Shown: piece after piece, positions 1 to 11,464 of the stretch
How positions within the stretch are numbered: position 1 is the stretch's first letter
How the letters are laid out: every line of letters begins with the position of its first letter
From: Pleodorina starrii
Lineage: Eukaryota; Chlorophyta; Chlorophyceae; Chlamydomonadales; Volvocaceae
NCBI GenBank assembly: GCA_030267565.1
Contig: BRXU01000008.1
Span: 124,001 to 188,000, forward strand
Length of the DNA stretch: 64,000 bases
Reading direction: 5' to 3'
The notes under the pieces: generated by a model
The model's input: the letters and a program-made list of their open reading frames with translations, nothing else
Told to the model about the DNA's origin: nothing
Database searches by the model: none
Program-made: the position numbers and the translations under genes

Positions 1-1032
1 AGGCCCCAACAGCGACCACAGCGACAACACAACCACAACCTGCACAACCGCAACAACCAAGGGGCGAACCCTACACCCAGGGTGACAGCAACAGGAACGG
101 CAAACAAAACCGGGCAACCGCCACAGCGAACCATGGCGGACAAGCCCCTCCCCACCGGGGAGCACCAGATGAAACAGGAAAGCCACAGCACGCCCGAAGA
201 GAACCCCGCACCACCTAAACCACCTCCCAGAGCCACAAAAGCCGCAGGAACGGCGCCACACGAAGCGCACCAGAGACAAACAACAACCGACCCCACCCTG
301 GGGGCGTCCCCGCAAGACAGCAGGCCCCAAGACACACCTCCCTCCCAAGACACCCCGCACCACAGGAAACGCACTCCCCCGGCCCCCCGGCTCCCAAGAA
401 CCCCCACGGGCGCAGCAGGGGCAGCACCGCCTGGCTGGAAGCCAGGGCACAAGCGTGCCGGCGACAAGACTCCCGCAGACCCCACCCTGGGGGCGTCCCC
501 TCCAGACAGCGACCCCCGAACCGCACCTGCCTCCCACGGCAGCCTGCACCACACCAGCCCTGCACCGAAGCCCCCCCACCCCTCCCCAGACCCCCTCCGA
601 AACCCTCCCCAGTCCCCCCCGTGCTGCGCGCACCCCGCTCCCAAGACCCCCCGTCCCCCAAAAACCCCCTCCAGGCCGCAGGGAGAGCACCGCCGGGTCG
701 GAGACCAGAGCACGAGAGCGCCTGCGACAAGACACCCACAGACCCCACACAGGGGGCGTCCCCTCCAGACAGCGACCCGCGAACCGCACCTGCCTCCCAC
801 GTCAGCCTGCACCACACCAACCCTGCACCGAAGCTCCCCCGACCCCCAAGACCCCCTCAGGCCCCACCCACAGCAAGCCCCGCACCGCACTCCCCTCCCT
901 AGGCAACCCGCACCGCACTCCCCCCACCCTCGAAGCCCATCACACCCTAAGAACCTCAGACACCGAGACTCCCGACTCCCAACACCCCGCTCACGACGGC
1001 CCCGGCTGCCCTGTCAGCTGAGCTGCTGCCTG
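1..1032 (-). mobile_element. LINE delta, 3' UTR fragment (runs off left edge)
   Basis: Read on the minus strand this is the end of the LINE ORF2 (the shared stop region at about 1010-1032) followed by the G/T-rich 3' UTR seen in the other LINE copies (about 1043-2240 and 33980-35410). The poly-A end lies beyond base 1. It is cut at 1032 by the poly-T of LINE alpha. Long open frames here on both strands come from base composition with few stops; I do not call genes in them. Confidence 0.75.
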
Positions 1033-2244
1033 TTTTTTTTTTCTGCGAGGGACGTTACAAGGACTGGGAAAGCGAAGCCCAACGGGCAAGCCGAGCAAGA
1101 CCGGCAAGCCGCAACAGCCTGGCAAGAAGCCCAAAAAACCACCGCAAGGAGCCAAGGAGAGAGAAAAAGCCAAGCAACGCCTAAACTCGCAGACAGGACA
1201 GGGACAGGGACGGGGGCAGCAAGGGGCCAGGAGCCACTGCTGCACGGGCGGCACACACGGCCACCCCTACCTCCAAGACACCGAGGAGGGAACTGAAACC
1301 AACACCAGGGCCCAACACCAGGGCCAAACCCCAGGGCCCAACACCAGGGCCAACACCACGGCCCAACACCAGGGCCAACCCCACAGCCCAACACCAGGGC
1401 CCAACACCAGGGCCCAAAACCAGAGCCAACACCACGGCCCAACACCAGGGCCAAAACCACGGCCCAACACCCGGGCCAGCACCACGGACCAACAACAGGG
1501 CCCGTCACCGGAGACAAGCCCCAGGGATGGGCAAAGGCCCCAACAGCGACCACAGCGACAACACAACCACAACCTGCACAACCTCAACAGCCAAGGGGCG
1601 AACCCTACACCCTGGGCGACAGCAACAGGAACAACAAACAAAACCGGGCAACCGCCGCAGTGAACCAGGGCAAACGAGCCCCCCCCCACCGGGGAGCACC
1701 AGAGAAAACAGAAAACCCACAGCACGCCCGAAGAGAACCCCGCACCACCGAAACCGCCTCCCAGAGCCACAAAAGCCGCAGGGACGGTGCCACACAAGCG
1801 CACCGGAGACAAACAACAACCGACCCCACCCTGGGGGCGTCCCCGCAAGACAGCAGGCCCGAAGACACACCTCCCTCCCAAGACACCCCGCACCGCAGGA
1901 ACCTCACTCCCACGTCCCCCCGGCTCCCAAGAACCCCCACGGGCGCAGCAGGGGCAACACTGCCTGGCTGGAAGCCAGGGCACAAGCGCGCCGGCGACAA
2001 GACACCCGCAGACCCCACCCTGGGGGCGACCCCCGAACCGCACCTGCCTCCCGCGGCAGCCTGCACCACACCAACCCTGCTCCTAAGCTCCCCCGACCCC
2101 CAAGACCCCCTCCGGCCCCACCCACAGCAAGCCCCGCACCGCACCCCCCTCCCTAGGCAACCCGCACCGCACTCCCCCCACCCTCGAGGCCCCTCGCACC
2201 CTGAGGACCTCAGACACCGAGATCCCCCACTCCCAACACCCCGC

Positions 2245-4916
2245 TCACGACGGCCCCGGCTGCCCTGTCAGCTGAGCTGCTGCCTGGCTGGGCTGGGCGC
2301 TGATGGCTGACCCGGATGGGGAGACCTGCTGTGCTGCCTGGGCGCCCCCGGCGGGCGCTGATGGTCCTCCCCGCCTCGCCCGCCGGGGGCCGCTGCAAGC
2401 CCGGTCAGCCACCCAGCCCCACCCAGTGGTCCCATCCGGCCTGTACTCGTCGAGCAGACCCCGCATGATCTGCTTCCATGGCTGCTGGCCGGGCTGAGCG
2501 AGCTGGGCGAGGGGCTTCGCATGCAGGGCGACCATGAATGCGTCGAGGTCGAGATGGCCGACACCGCCACAGTCGTGATCCTGGCAGGCGATCTCCGGGC
2601 CAGGCTTCAGCAGGGCCCGTCCGTGGCACACCAGGGACGCGTCTTCCTCCAGGAGCGACCAGGCCACAAAGCCGTCGATATGCTTGCGGAGTGCCGCCAG
2701 CTGGGGTGGGGTGGGGCGGATGATGGAGAGGTGGTATGCCAGGGTGTTTCCCAGCACCTGTTTGGCCACATGCACCCTGCCCACGAGGCTGAGGCCGTGT
2801 CGCCGCCACACATGGCCGAGACGCTGAACCCGCTGAATTCTGCTGGTGTAGCAGAGCCGCGCGGCCTCCACCGGGTCCAGAGTGAGAGGGATTCCCAGGT
2901 GGCGTGGGGGTTCATCACCGGGAGTCGGGAAACTCGCACCAGTTGCGGCGTTGGGCCCCACCACCGGCTCGTGGGTACCCAGCACCATCCCCTTCCCCTT
3001 GCTGGCATTGACCCGTGCGTTGCTGGCCCTGCAGAACAGCTGGACTGCCGCGGTAGAGACCTCCCCATCCCTGTCGACATTGCTGACCGTGAGCACCGTA
3101 TCGTCCGCGTGGTGGGTGACAGGGGGGGCTGGCACGTTGTTGGGGAGGGTGGGTGTGCGGAGAGCGTTGGTGCTGCGCAGGTGGTGCAGGTACGAGGTGA
3201 GAGGTTCCAGCTGCATGACCCACAGGACGGGCGACAGGGTGCTGCCCTGCTGAAGGCCGTTGCGGACCGGGAAAGGTGCTGACTGGTGCCCATTGACCAC
3301 CACCCGGCAGGAGCCATCTGACGTGAGCAGGCGCAGCCAGCGCTGTGTGTGCTGACCGAAGCCCATGGCCTCGGCCACCCGGTAGAGCCAGGGGCGATGG
3401 ACCCGGTCGTAGGCCTTCTCGATGTCGAGTATGATGAGGGCTGCCGGTTGCTGCGAGTGCCGCACCCACTCCGCCAGGGCCAGGTGGTAAAGGGTGTTGT
3501 CGCGGATGTCCCGGCCGCTGACGAAGGCAGTCTGCAGCGGGTCTATCAGGTAGTCCAGTGCCGGCTGTAGGCGATTGCTGACGGCCTTGCAGACAAGCTT
3601 GTAGTCGCATTGGAGCAGGGTGATGGGCCGGTAGCTGCTCAGGCTGGGCCGGGGCAGGCCTTTGCCTTTGTAGATGAGAGTGATGACCCCTTCGCGCCAG
3701 CTGAGCGGCAGGGAGTCGGCAGCTGCGGCCCCGGTCTCCACGGATCCCTGGGTGAAGGCTGCGTTGGCGGCGGCGAGCAGCAGCGGGCCCAGCAGCGGCC
3801 ACAGCACCCGGTACACCTCATAAGGCAGGCCGTCCGAGCCAGGGGCGGTGCCATTCAGACAGGACGACAGAGCAGCCGCAAGTTCGTCCAGCTGCAGCTC
3901 GCCGGCGGCTGGGGCTGCGTCGGCAGCTTCCCTGAGGGGCTGGGGGAGCCGGCGGCGGAGGTGCTGCAGGAGCTGGTCTTGGGCTGTCAGGTCCACCTGC
4001 TCCACCCGGAACAGACCCGTGGGGCTGTCACTGCTGTACATGGCGTGGGCCGCGGCTGTGATAGCGGCGGCCGCACCCGGGTCACTGAGCGGAACCGGGA
4101 GGGGCTGACCCGGGACTGAGAGGTGGGTGACTGGCTCCCGGGTGCGCACCTCGCGTCCGAGCTGGTGGAACCAGCCGGTGCCCTTGTCGCCATGCTGCGT
4201 GTACGCGGCGTCCAGCGCTGCTGTGCGGCGGATGGCGGCCTGTTTGACTGCCGTGGTGAGCTGGCTGCAGGCCTGTGCTGCCAAGGCGCCGGCGTCGGGC
4301 CCGGGCATAGCATGCTGCATGGCTGCCAGGGCTGCACACGCAGCGTGTTTGGCCGCCCTCAGGCTGGCGGCCTGGTCCGTCAGGTGCTGTCTGTGGAGGT
4401 GATCGGCTGCACTGCGGAGGCGACCTTTCAGACATTCCCACACCTCACGTGGGTCAGCAGCGGCGTCTTGCTGCTGGACGGCCTGGATTGCCAGCTCCAC
4501 TGCCGACTGCAGGCGGGGCAGCAGGCTGGGGTGGTACAGCAGGTACATGGGGAACGCCCAGCTGCTGCGGCCGAGGGTGGGGAGCCCTGGCAGCGCCAGC
4601 TCCAAGAGCACCCCATGATGATCCCCCGGGGCGCCTGGCACCACCCGAACAGCTGTCACGTACTGCTGCAGAGGTTGGCTAATGAGCCAGCGGTCCAGGC
4701 GTGCCACCGGCGGTCGAGTTGGTGATGCCGGGTGAGTGAAGCCCCCCCCCACGCCGGAAGACAGCCAGGGGTCGACCAGATTGGCCCCGTGGACCAGGGC
4801 CTGCAGTGCAGGCCTCCCGCCGGCCCGATGGGCAGGCAGGCCCGCCGGCCCGATGGGCAGGCAGGCCTCCCGCCGGCCCGATGGGCAGTTCAGGCCTCCC
4901 GCCGGCCCGATGGGCA
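2245..4916 (-). pseudogene. LINE alpha ORF2: end of endonuclease, reverse transcriptase, truncated C-terminus
   Basis: The frame is open for 890 codons. It begins with the last endonuclease motifs (RLDRWL, then GDHHGV), then a coiled linker and the RT: motif A LDIEKAYDRV, motif B NGLQQGSTLSP, motif C HHADD. HADD stands where LINE RTs usually have FADD or YADD; it is the same in the beta and epsilon copies. After GTTGWGW the frame jumps directly to the last 30 or so residues (GGAQAAQQVSPSGSA), so the Cys/His knuckle region is deleted. The start of the ORF lies across the SINE at 4917-5342. At 4800-4916 a GC-rich motif is repeated about four times, unlike the single copy at 9195-9225. Defective copy. 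Confidence 0.85.
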
Positions 4917-5342
4917 AGGTAAGTTCTACACCGAAAGTTAAGGCACTGCTTTCGGCCCGGGTGACCCGGGTTCAAGTCCCATCAAGGACACTTGGAACTT
5001 ACCTGCGCCCCACAGAAGTAGGCAAAGGTTCATCGACCGGCAACAGGGAAACTTTGCAATTCCCCCCGGGATCCCGGGATCGAAACCGGTCAGTGACCAT
5101 TACCTGGGGTATGATGAGAAAGGAGGGTGCCCACCCCTGTCCTTGTCCTGTCCGGAGGTTTACAAGACTCATCATATAGTCATCAGCACCGTCCAGCTGG
5201 CCCGTGGAGTCGCCCAGAAGCCTGGCACGCTAGCTACTCAGCAGAAGTGGCAGCATCAGTGCAGCCGCCAGACAACATGTGTGTCCCATGTCCCGAGTCC
5301 GGGTTCCTCCGGAATTCCAAAAAAAAAAAAAAAAAAAAAAAA
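4917..5342 (+). mobile_element. SINE copy 1, full length, tRNA-like head
   Basis: It starts AGGTAAGTTC and ends in about 24 A after GGAATTCC. The first 84 nt form a tRNA-like head: GTAAGTTC at the start pairs with GAACTTAC at its end, and the B box GGTTCAAGTCCC is clear. Nine more copies in the window share the body and tail. It interrupts the endonuclease part of LINE alpha; compared with the empty site at 9181-9220 I find no target duplication beyond one or two bases. Whether it is still transcribed cannot be told from sequence. Confidence 0.88.
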
Positions 5343-5860
5343 GACGGTTGGGCCTCGTCACCCGCATGCAGGACGCAGTTAAGGTCCCCTCCAAGCAGAA
5401 TGTGGCGGTCTGTCTCGAGGTATGGCTGCAGGCTTTGGAAGAACTCTGGGCGGCTGGCGGCCACCGACGGGGCGTAGATGCATAGGAGGCGTAGGCGAAG
5501 GTGGAGGACATCCCAGTCCCAGCAGCAGACACGGCCGGCAGTGTCCGAGGTGTACGGGTGCTGCACACAGCCCGGCAGGCTGATCCCTGGCCGCGCCAGG
5601 ATGGCTGCCCCACAGCTGAGGTCCGTCCCCGGGCTGTAACCCCATTTGCCCCGCCAGGGGGCCCCCGGGCCGCTGCCTCGTTGTAAAACTGACTGCAGTG
5701 CTGCTTTGCTGCCCAGGTTCGCCTCCTGTACGAAGGTGACATCCGGGTTGCCTGCGACCTGCTGCTGGCAGCAGAGCAGCCTGGAGGCTCGCGCCCGCCC
5801 AAGCCCATTGACGTTTACGGTCAGGAGCTTGAAGGTGGGCGCGGTCCCGTCGGTCCTCAT
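5343..5860 (-). pseudogene. LINE alpha ORF2 start: APE-type endonuclease
   Basis: Begins MRTDGTAPTFK at 5860. The apurinic-endonuclease motifs are visible: TVNVNGLG (Asn), DVTFVQEANLG (catalytic Glu), LCIYAPS (Tyr) and ILLGGDLNCVL (Asp/Asn). The domain nicks the genomic target to prime reverse transcription. The frame is broken by the SINE at 4917-5342 and continues below it. The ATG overlaps the TGA of ORF1 (ATGA), as in the other copies. Confidence 0.85.
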
Positions 5861-6143
5861 GGCTGCACGCCACGCGCCGCCCGTCGGGAGGGGCGGCCGT
5901 CGTGGCGGGCGATTTGGGTTCGGGCCTGCTGCAGTTGGCCCAGAGCAGCGACGATGAAGGAGCGCACGTGCCCGGGGGTGGGGTGCAGGCCCGGCAGGAA
6001 TGGGGCCAGGGAGCGCAGATGGTCATGGTAGACCTTCAGAAATGCGCCGGCAGAGCTGCGATTGCCGGTCTGAGCTTGGAGGGCGGGCTCCAGGGCGGAG
6101 TGGGCCACTGCCAGCACCTCGGGCTGCACATGCGGGCACCGTG
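5857..6143 (-). pseudogene. LINE alpha ORF1, C-terminal piece
   Basis: The last 90-odd codons of ORF1 (ends with RAARGVQP), in frame up to the break at 6143; the rest of the same ORF1 is at 35428-37799. It contains the segment GAFLKVYHDHLRSLAPFLPG, common to all copies. I recognise no domain in this tail. Confidence 0.8.
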
Positions 6144-6146
6144 CGG

Positions 6147-8685
6147 GCAACAGCCCGCCCTCATGTTTGTTGGCCCACGGCCTCGCAGACTGCCGGTGGC
6201 AGCTTTGCACGCCGCCCCCCAGGGTCCCCCACGCTGTGCGGCCTCCACCGGTCAGCTCCCCCGGTCCGCTCGGTATGCGGCCTCCCTCACGGCCAGCCTG
6301 CCCGCTTCAGTCCGGGCTCGCAAGCAGGCCCCGGGGGGCGCCACCACCTCATGGGAGATCGCCCCCGCCCAGCAGCTGCCAGCCTGGCGTGCTGAGGTCC
6401 AGCGGGAGCTTCCAGGGACTGCCCTGTCCTCTGAGCTGCACACCGGCGACCGCCGGGTGGCCCCCAAGCTGATGTTAGGGGCCGCCGCCCCCCGGGAGGC
6501 GGCCGATGAAGCGGTGTGGGAAGCGTGGTGCAATGCAGCCGTCCAGGCCGCCATGAACGCCAGCCCAGGCACTTTCGTCAGCATCAACCTCCTCGGCCAA
6601 GGGCGCCACCGGGGGGTGGTGCTGAACCCAGCACCCAGCCTGCGAGCAGAGAACGCGGCGGGGGCCTTCCTCCGACGGTCCTCGTTACCAGTCGATTTCC
6701 AGGGGACGACCATCGAAGTCGCGGTGCAGCCGTACTACAACCTGGCCCGACCGCACAGCCACAAGCTCCTCATCAAAGGGCTCCCCGGCACTTATGCCCT
6801 CGAAGGGGTCACTGGGGCCTTGCTTAGCTGTGCAGGCCTGGCAGCTACCCCCTCCCAAGGGCAGGACCTGGTTGTGGGGGAAGTCCTGGGCGACGGCATG
6901 ACCCGCTCCGGTACGCCAGGCGCCCTGCCTGATGCATCCCACCTGGTCGCCTTCGTGGCCGCTCCGCCGTCGGACCCCAACCTCCTCTCCCTCCCTCGGT
7001 CGTTCTTGATCGACCAGCTCACTGTCCGCATCTCCGTGTTCGACATGAGGGACGCGCCAGTGACCGACTCACCAGCAGCTCCCGCGGCCGAACCACCACC
7101 ATTGCCCGCCGCAGGGCCCCCACCAGCGGTGCAGGCGGCGCCCGGCGCACCAGCAGCAGGGGACGGCACTCACCCAGCCGCCGAGCCCGCACCAACAGCC
7201 GCCCCGGCCCTCGGGAGGCCGGCTGCCGTGGGGGTGGCTGTGATGGCAGCAGGCGGCAGCCCGGGCCCCCTGCCCGCACCAGCCCAGGCTCCCCGGCCGC
7301 CGGCGGCCCACCCCTCTGGCCCACCCACCCCCTCCACGGCGGGATCAGGGCCCCCAGCCCCCAGCCCTGCCTCGGCTGCCCTCAGCCCTTCCTCCCCTGG
7401 GATGGCTGATGGCCAGGCATGGTGGCGCCGACCCCAGCTGGTGGAGGCCCCGGACGGCCCCAACAGCCTCCCAGCTGTGTTGCGGACCATCCAGGATGTG
7501 CAGAACCGGCGTCTGTCCCCATACCCCCGGGCCGGGGTTGGCGCCAACCCCCAGGGCTGGGGCCCCGACTCCACTCCCATCGGCGGCACCTTCTCCCCTC
7601 CCGAGGCTGAGCCGGCCACGCTGGCGGCCCCCCCAGGGGCCCACCAGGGCAGCCCCAGTGGGACCCCCCACCAGGAGCAGCAGGGCCCCTCCAGAGCCCC
7701 CACATCTCTCCAGGCCGGCAGCACCGGGCAGTGGTGGCGACAACCGGACGCCTTCACCCGCCACCACCAGCCCCTCGACCCCACCTCGGCCAGGGGCGGG
7801 CCCACGCTGACCCAGCCACCGCCCCAGGCTCCACCCACAGGCACGGCTGGCCACCACGGCCCCGGGGGGGACGGGGGGCCCGAGCTGCCCCCCCAGCTGA
7901 CGCCCAGCCCCGGCTGGGCAGCTCACGGCCCGCCGCCCCAGCTGGCCGCCCACAGCCCCACAGCGCAGGCCGCCAGCCCTCCACACCAGCCCCCGCCGGG
8001 CCCCAGCACTGCCCCGGGCCTGGGACTGCCGACCGCGGAGCTCGACGTGCTGCGGGCCGCTAGCTTGATCACAGCCACGCCCAGCCAGTGGGTCCCCCCC
8101 GCAGACACCCTTGCGGCTGGGTACCACGACCAGTTCGTGGACTACTTTTTTTTTTTTTTCTGCTTCGCGGCATGCCCCCACCCCGCCTGCTCGTCCATCG
8201 CCTTCCAGGCGGTTCTGCGAAAGCTCTTCATCCGCCACCACCCCCGACTGGAGTCTCCGGAGCTCGTCGATCCCCGCCCCGTCGTGGTCGCCTTCTGCCG
8301 CCGGGCACTGCACCAGCTGGACCTGTCGCCCCCAGCGCCCCTCGGCGCAATGGAACTGGACGCCCTCCTCCTGCGCGAGAACCACAGCTATCTGTCCCCA
8401 CGGTGCCCGCATGTGCAGCCCGAGGTGCTGGCAGCGGCCCAATCCGCCCTGGAGCCCGCCCTCCAAGCTCAGACCGGCAATCGCAGCTCTGCCGGCGCAT
8501 TTCTGAAGGTCTACCACGACCATCTGCGCTCCCTGGCCCCATTCCTGCCGGGCCTGCACCCCACCCCCGGGCACGTGCGCTCCTTCATCGTCGCTGCTCT
8601 GGGCCAACTGCAGCAGGCCCGAACCCAAATCGCCCGCCACGACGGCCGCCCCTCCCGACGGGCGGCGCGTGGCGCGCAGCCATGA
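6147..8685 (+). CDS. LINE beta ORF1 (5'-truncated), RRM-like and proline-rich
   Basis: About 845 codons remain. The order is: basic N-terminal stretch; an RRM-like segment around the residues KLLIKGLPGTYALEGV (6765-6830); a VRISVFDMRD strand; then about 330 residues very rich in Pro, Ala and Gly; and a folded-looking C-terminal part. ORF1 proteins of L1-type elements bind element RNA. Six codons (five Phe and a Cys) at 8146-8163 come from a poly-T/LINE-tail insertion and keep the frame. TGA at 8683-8685 overlaps the ORF2 ATG at 8682. The true start is missing because the copy is truncated. The RRM assignment is from pattern only. Confidence 0.75.
8146..8163 (-). mobile_element. Tail-only LINE insertion (poly-T plus CTGC)
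   Basis: Fourteen T then CTGC interrupt ORF1. The same site at 35662-35668 (minus) and near 47166 lacks it. CTGC is the first four bases next to the tail in the LINE 3' end, so this looks like a minus-strand LINE copy truncated to about 4 nt plus poly-A. The insert is 18 nt and keeps the frame. Confidence 0.75.
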
Positions 8686-10546
8686 GGACCGACGGGACCG
8701 CGCCCACCTTCAAGCTCCTGACCGTAAACGTCAATGGGCTTGGGCGGGCGCGAGCCTCCAGGCTGCTCTGCTACCAGCAGCAGGTCGCAGGCAACCCGGA
8801 TGTCACCTTCGTACAGGAGGCGAACCTGGGCAGCAAAGCAGCACTGCAGTCAGTTTTACAACGAGGCAGCGGCCCGGGGGCCCCCTGGCGGGGCAAATGG
8901 GGTTACAGCCCGGGGACGGACCTCAGCTGTGGGGCAGCCATCCTGGCGCGGCCAGGGATCAGCCTGCCGGGCTGTGTGCAGCACCCGTACACCTCGGACA
9001 CTGCCGGCCGTGTCTGCTGCTGGGACTGGGATGTCCTCCACCTTCGCCTACGCCTCCTATGCATCTACGCCCCGTCGGTGGCCGCCAGCCGCCCAGAGTT
9101 CTTCCAAAGCCTGCAGCCATACCTCGAGACAGACCGCCACATTCTGCTTGGAGGGGACCTTAACTGCGTCCTGCATGCGGGTGACGAGGCCCAACCGTCT
9201 GCCCATCGGGCCGGCGGGAGGCCTGCACTGCAGGCCCTGGTCCACGGGGCCAATCTGGTCGACCCCTGGCTGTCTTCCGGCGTGGGGGGGGGCTTCACTC
9301 ACCCGGCATCACCAACTCGACCGCCGGTGGCACGCCTGGACCGCTGGCTCATTAGCCAACCTCTGCAGCAGTACGTGACAGCTGTTCGGGTGGTGCCAGG
9401 CGCCCCGGGGGATCATCATGGGGTGCTCTTTTTTTTTTTCAATTCCGGAGGAACCCGGACTCGGGACATGGGACACATATGTTGTCTGGCGGCTCCACTG
9501 ATGCTGCCACTTCTGCTGAGTAGCTAGCGTGCCAGGCTTCTGGGCGACTCCACGGGCCAGCTGGACGGTGCTGATGACTGTATGATGAGTCTTGTAAACC
9601 TCCGGACAGGACAAGGACAGGGGTGGGCACCCTCCTTTCTCATCACACCCTGTGCTGCCAGGGCTCCCCACCCTCGGCCGCAGCAGCTGGGCGTTCCCCA
9701 CGTACCTGCTGTACCACCCCAGCCTGCTGCCCCGCCTGCAGTCGGCAGTGGAGCTGGCAATCCAGGCCGTCCAGCAGCAAGACGCCGCTGCTGACCCACG
9801 TGAGGTGTGGGAATGTCTGAAAGGTCGCCTCCGCAGTGCAGCCGATCACCTCCACAGACAGCACCTGACGGACCAGGCCGCCAGCCTGAGGGCGGCCAAA
9901 CACGCTGCGTGTGCAGCCCTGGCAGCCATGCAGCATGCTATGCCCGGGCCCGACGCCGGCGCCTTGGCAGCACAGGCCTGCAGCCAGCTCACCACGGCAG
10001 TCAAACAGGCCGCCATCCGCCGCACAGCAGCGCTGGACGCCGCGTACACGCAGCATGGCGACAAGGGCACCGGCTGGTTCCACCAGCTCGGACGCGAGGT
10101 GCGCACCCGGGAGCCAGTCACCCACCTCTCAGTCCCGGGTCAGCCCCTCCCGGTTCCGCTCAGTGACCCGGGTGCGGCCGCCGCTATCACAGCCGCGGCC
10201 CACGCCATGTACAGCAGTGACAGCCCCACGGGTCTGTTCCGGGTGGAGCAGGTGGACCTGACAGCCCAAGACCAGCTCCTGCAGCACCTCCGCCGCCGGC
10301 TCCCCCAGCCCCTCAGGGAAGCTGCCGACGCAGCCCCAGCCGCCGGCGAGCTGCAGCTGGACGAACTTGCGGCTGCTCTGTCGTCCTGTCTGAATGGCAC
10401 CGCCCCTGGCTCGGACGGCCTGCCTTATGAGGTGTACCGGGTGCTGTGGCCGCTGCTGGGCCCGCTGCTGCTCGCCGCCGCCAACGCAGCCTTCACCCAG
10501 GGATCCGTGGAGACCGGGGCCGCAGCTGCCGACTCCCTGCCGCTCA
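8682..10546 (+). pseudogene. LINE beta ORF2, first half (endonuclease to start of RT)
   Basis: Starts MRTDGTAPTFK. The APE motifs are intact (TVNVNGLG, FVQEANLG, GGDLNCVL, RLDRWL and GDHHGV up to 9420). The truncated SINE at 9429-9650 breaks the frame; the linker then resumes (LGRSSWAFPTYLL) and runs to ADSLPL at about 10546, where the 20-kb transposon enters. The rest of the same ORF is 30782-33979. Confidence 0.85.
9429..9650 (-). mobile_element. SINE copy 2, 5'-truncated, minus strand
   Basis: Poly-T at 9429-9439 (the tail), then the SINE 3' end and body in reverse, stopping at CATCACACCC, so the tRNA-like head is missing. It replaces about ten bases of ORF2 compared with the empty site at 48437-48460. 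Confidence 0.85.
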
Positions 10547-10735
10547 CGTCTGTAATCTTGAGGGCCGTGTATAAATGGCAACCCCGTGTAATAAATGAGG
10601 GAAAATTTGACACCGTTTCAACACGGCTCGTGTTTGACACGGGGCGACACGGGCTGTTTCAACACGGCTCGTGTTTGACACGGGGGCGACACGGGCTGTT
10701 TCAACATGGTCTCGACTATACATGAGGCATTCACC
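10547..10735. repeat. Left terminal inverted repeat and subterminal repeats
   Basis: After the 8-bp terminal repeat come CCGTGTATAAATGG, then two near-identical 43-bp copies around 10616-10705, each containing CAACACGGCTCGTGTTTGAC and a GACACGGG motif. The motif ACACGG recurs in inverted sense near the right end. Arrays of this kind are where CACTA-type transposases bind; binding here is inferred. Confidence 0.75.
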
Positions 10736-10849
10736 GAATGCAGTTCGCATCTCCCAGATACTCGCTAGCGACTAAAACGGCTCATGGGGCATGCGTCCGT
10801 AGATTTTTACAGTGCCTTGCCTTGACAGCGACCACGAAGGATCTGTACG

Positions 10850-11431
10850 AATCCACCAGCCGCCAAAGCCACCCAAGCTCCTGTCCGGTCCCTCAGCCTG
10901 TCACCACAAAGCAAGCCCGGGACACACACCCCTATCCACAACCAGCAGCCAAACGGCGGAAGCAAACGGCACCCAAGCGCCCGTTGCTGCCTGGAACGAA
11001 AAGCCGGCCAGCCGATACAAACACAGTTGTCTAACGAAGAGGTCCCTAAAAGACGGCCGGGTCACCAGAACACACACACTCCCTAGGTCCCTACCCGGCG
11101 GAGCTAAGGAGGGCTGTTCACCTGCCGCCTACAGCCCCGTTTGCAGAGGACGGCTAGAACCCCACCAGGGCGAGCTCGACGGCCTCGTTCGTGGGCTAAC
11201 TGCTGAGCGAGAGGGGCTAACTGCCATGCCAGCCACAGCGCCCACGACAACCGCACCACGCATTGTTTCGAAGTGCAAGCCCGGGACACAACCCCCTATC
11301 CACAACCAGCAGCCAAACAGCGGGAACAAGTAAATGGCACCCAAGCACCCGTTGGCTGCTTGAAACGAAAAGCCAGCCAATACGAATATCGGCGTTACCT
11401 ACGCGTTCTCTTAAAGACGGCCAGCCTACCG

Positions 11432-11464
<33 letters not shown>

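Larger units (their letters stand above)
1033..6143 (-). mobile_element. LINE alpha, 3' part (ORF1 end, ORF2, 3' UTR, poly-A)
   Basis: A minus-strand LINE. Its poly-A appears as T10 at 1033-1042 next to the family 3' end (CTGCGAGGGACG on plus). Going up in coordinates come the G-rich 3' UTR with minisatellite (about 1300-1500), ORF2 and the last part of ORF1. It stops at 6143 where LINE beta is inserted and resumes at 35428: the halves share the duplicated CGTG (6140-6143 and 35428-35431) and together rebuild the uninterrupted sequence seen at 8390-8410. Compared with beta, about 1.7 kb of the ORF2 C-terminal region is missing near 2375-2400. Confidence 0.88.
6144..10546 (+). mobile_element. 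LINE beta, 5' part (5'-truncated ORF1, ORF2 first half)
   Basis: A plus-strand LINE inserted into LINE alpha with duplication CGTG. It is truncated at the 5' end just inside ORF1, at the polyQ-to-QPALMFVG junction. It contains ORF1, ORF2 endonuclease and the start of RT, a truncated SINE (9429-9650) and a tail-only insertion (8146-8163). It is cut at 10546 by the 20-kb transposon and resumes at 30782. Confidence 0.9.

Noticed and set aside
82..2310. Several long open frames on both strands (Pro/Arg-rich on plus, Gly/Cys/Val-rich on minus)
   Set aside because: The region is LINE 3' UTR in reverse; the same sequence recurs with length changes and frameshifts at 33980-35400, 42000-42750, 53500-54900 and 58440-61000. 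The frames are open because of GC composition.
4919..5002. Functional tRNA gene
   Set aside because: B box and inverted-repeat ends are tRNA-like, but the anticodon arm does not fold properly and the segment is always the head of the SINE.
5902..8685. One 927-residue protein starting at 5902
   Set aside because: The first 80 residues are antisense of LINE alpha ORF1; the fusion is an accident of the LINE beta insertion at 6144.
10738..11333. Plus-strand frames of 98 and 173 residues
   Set aside because: They run through the duplicated 3' end of the minus-strand gene and differ in frame between the two copies.
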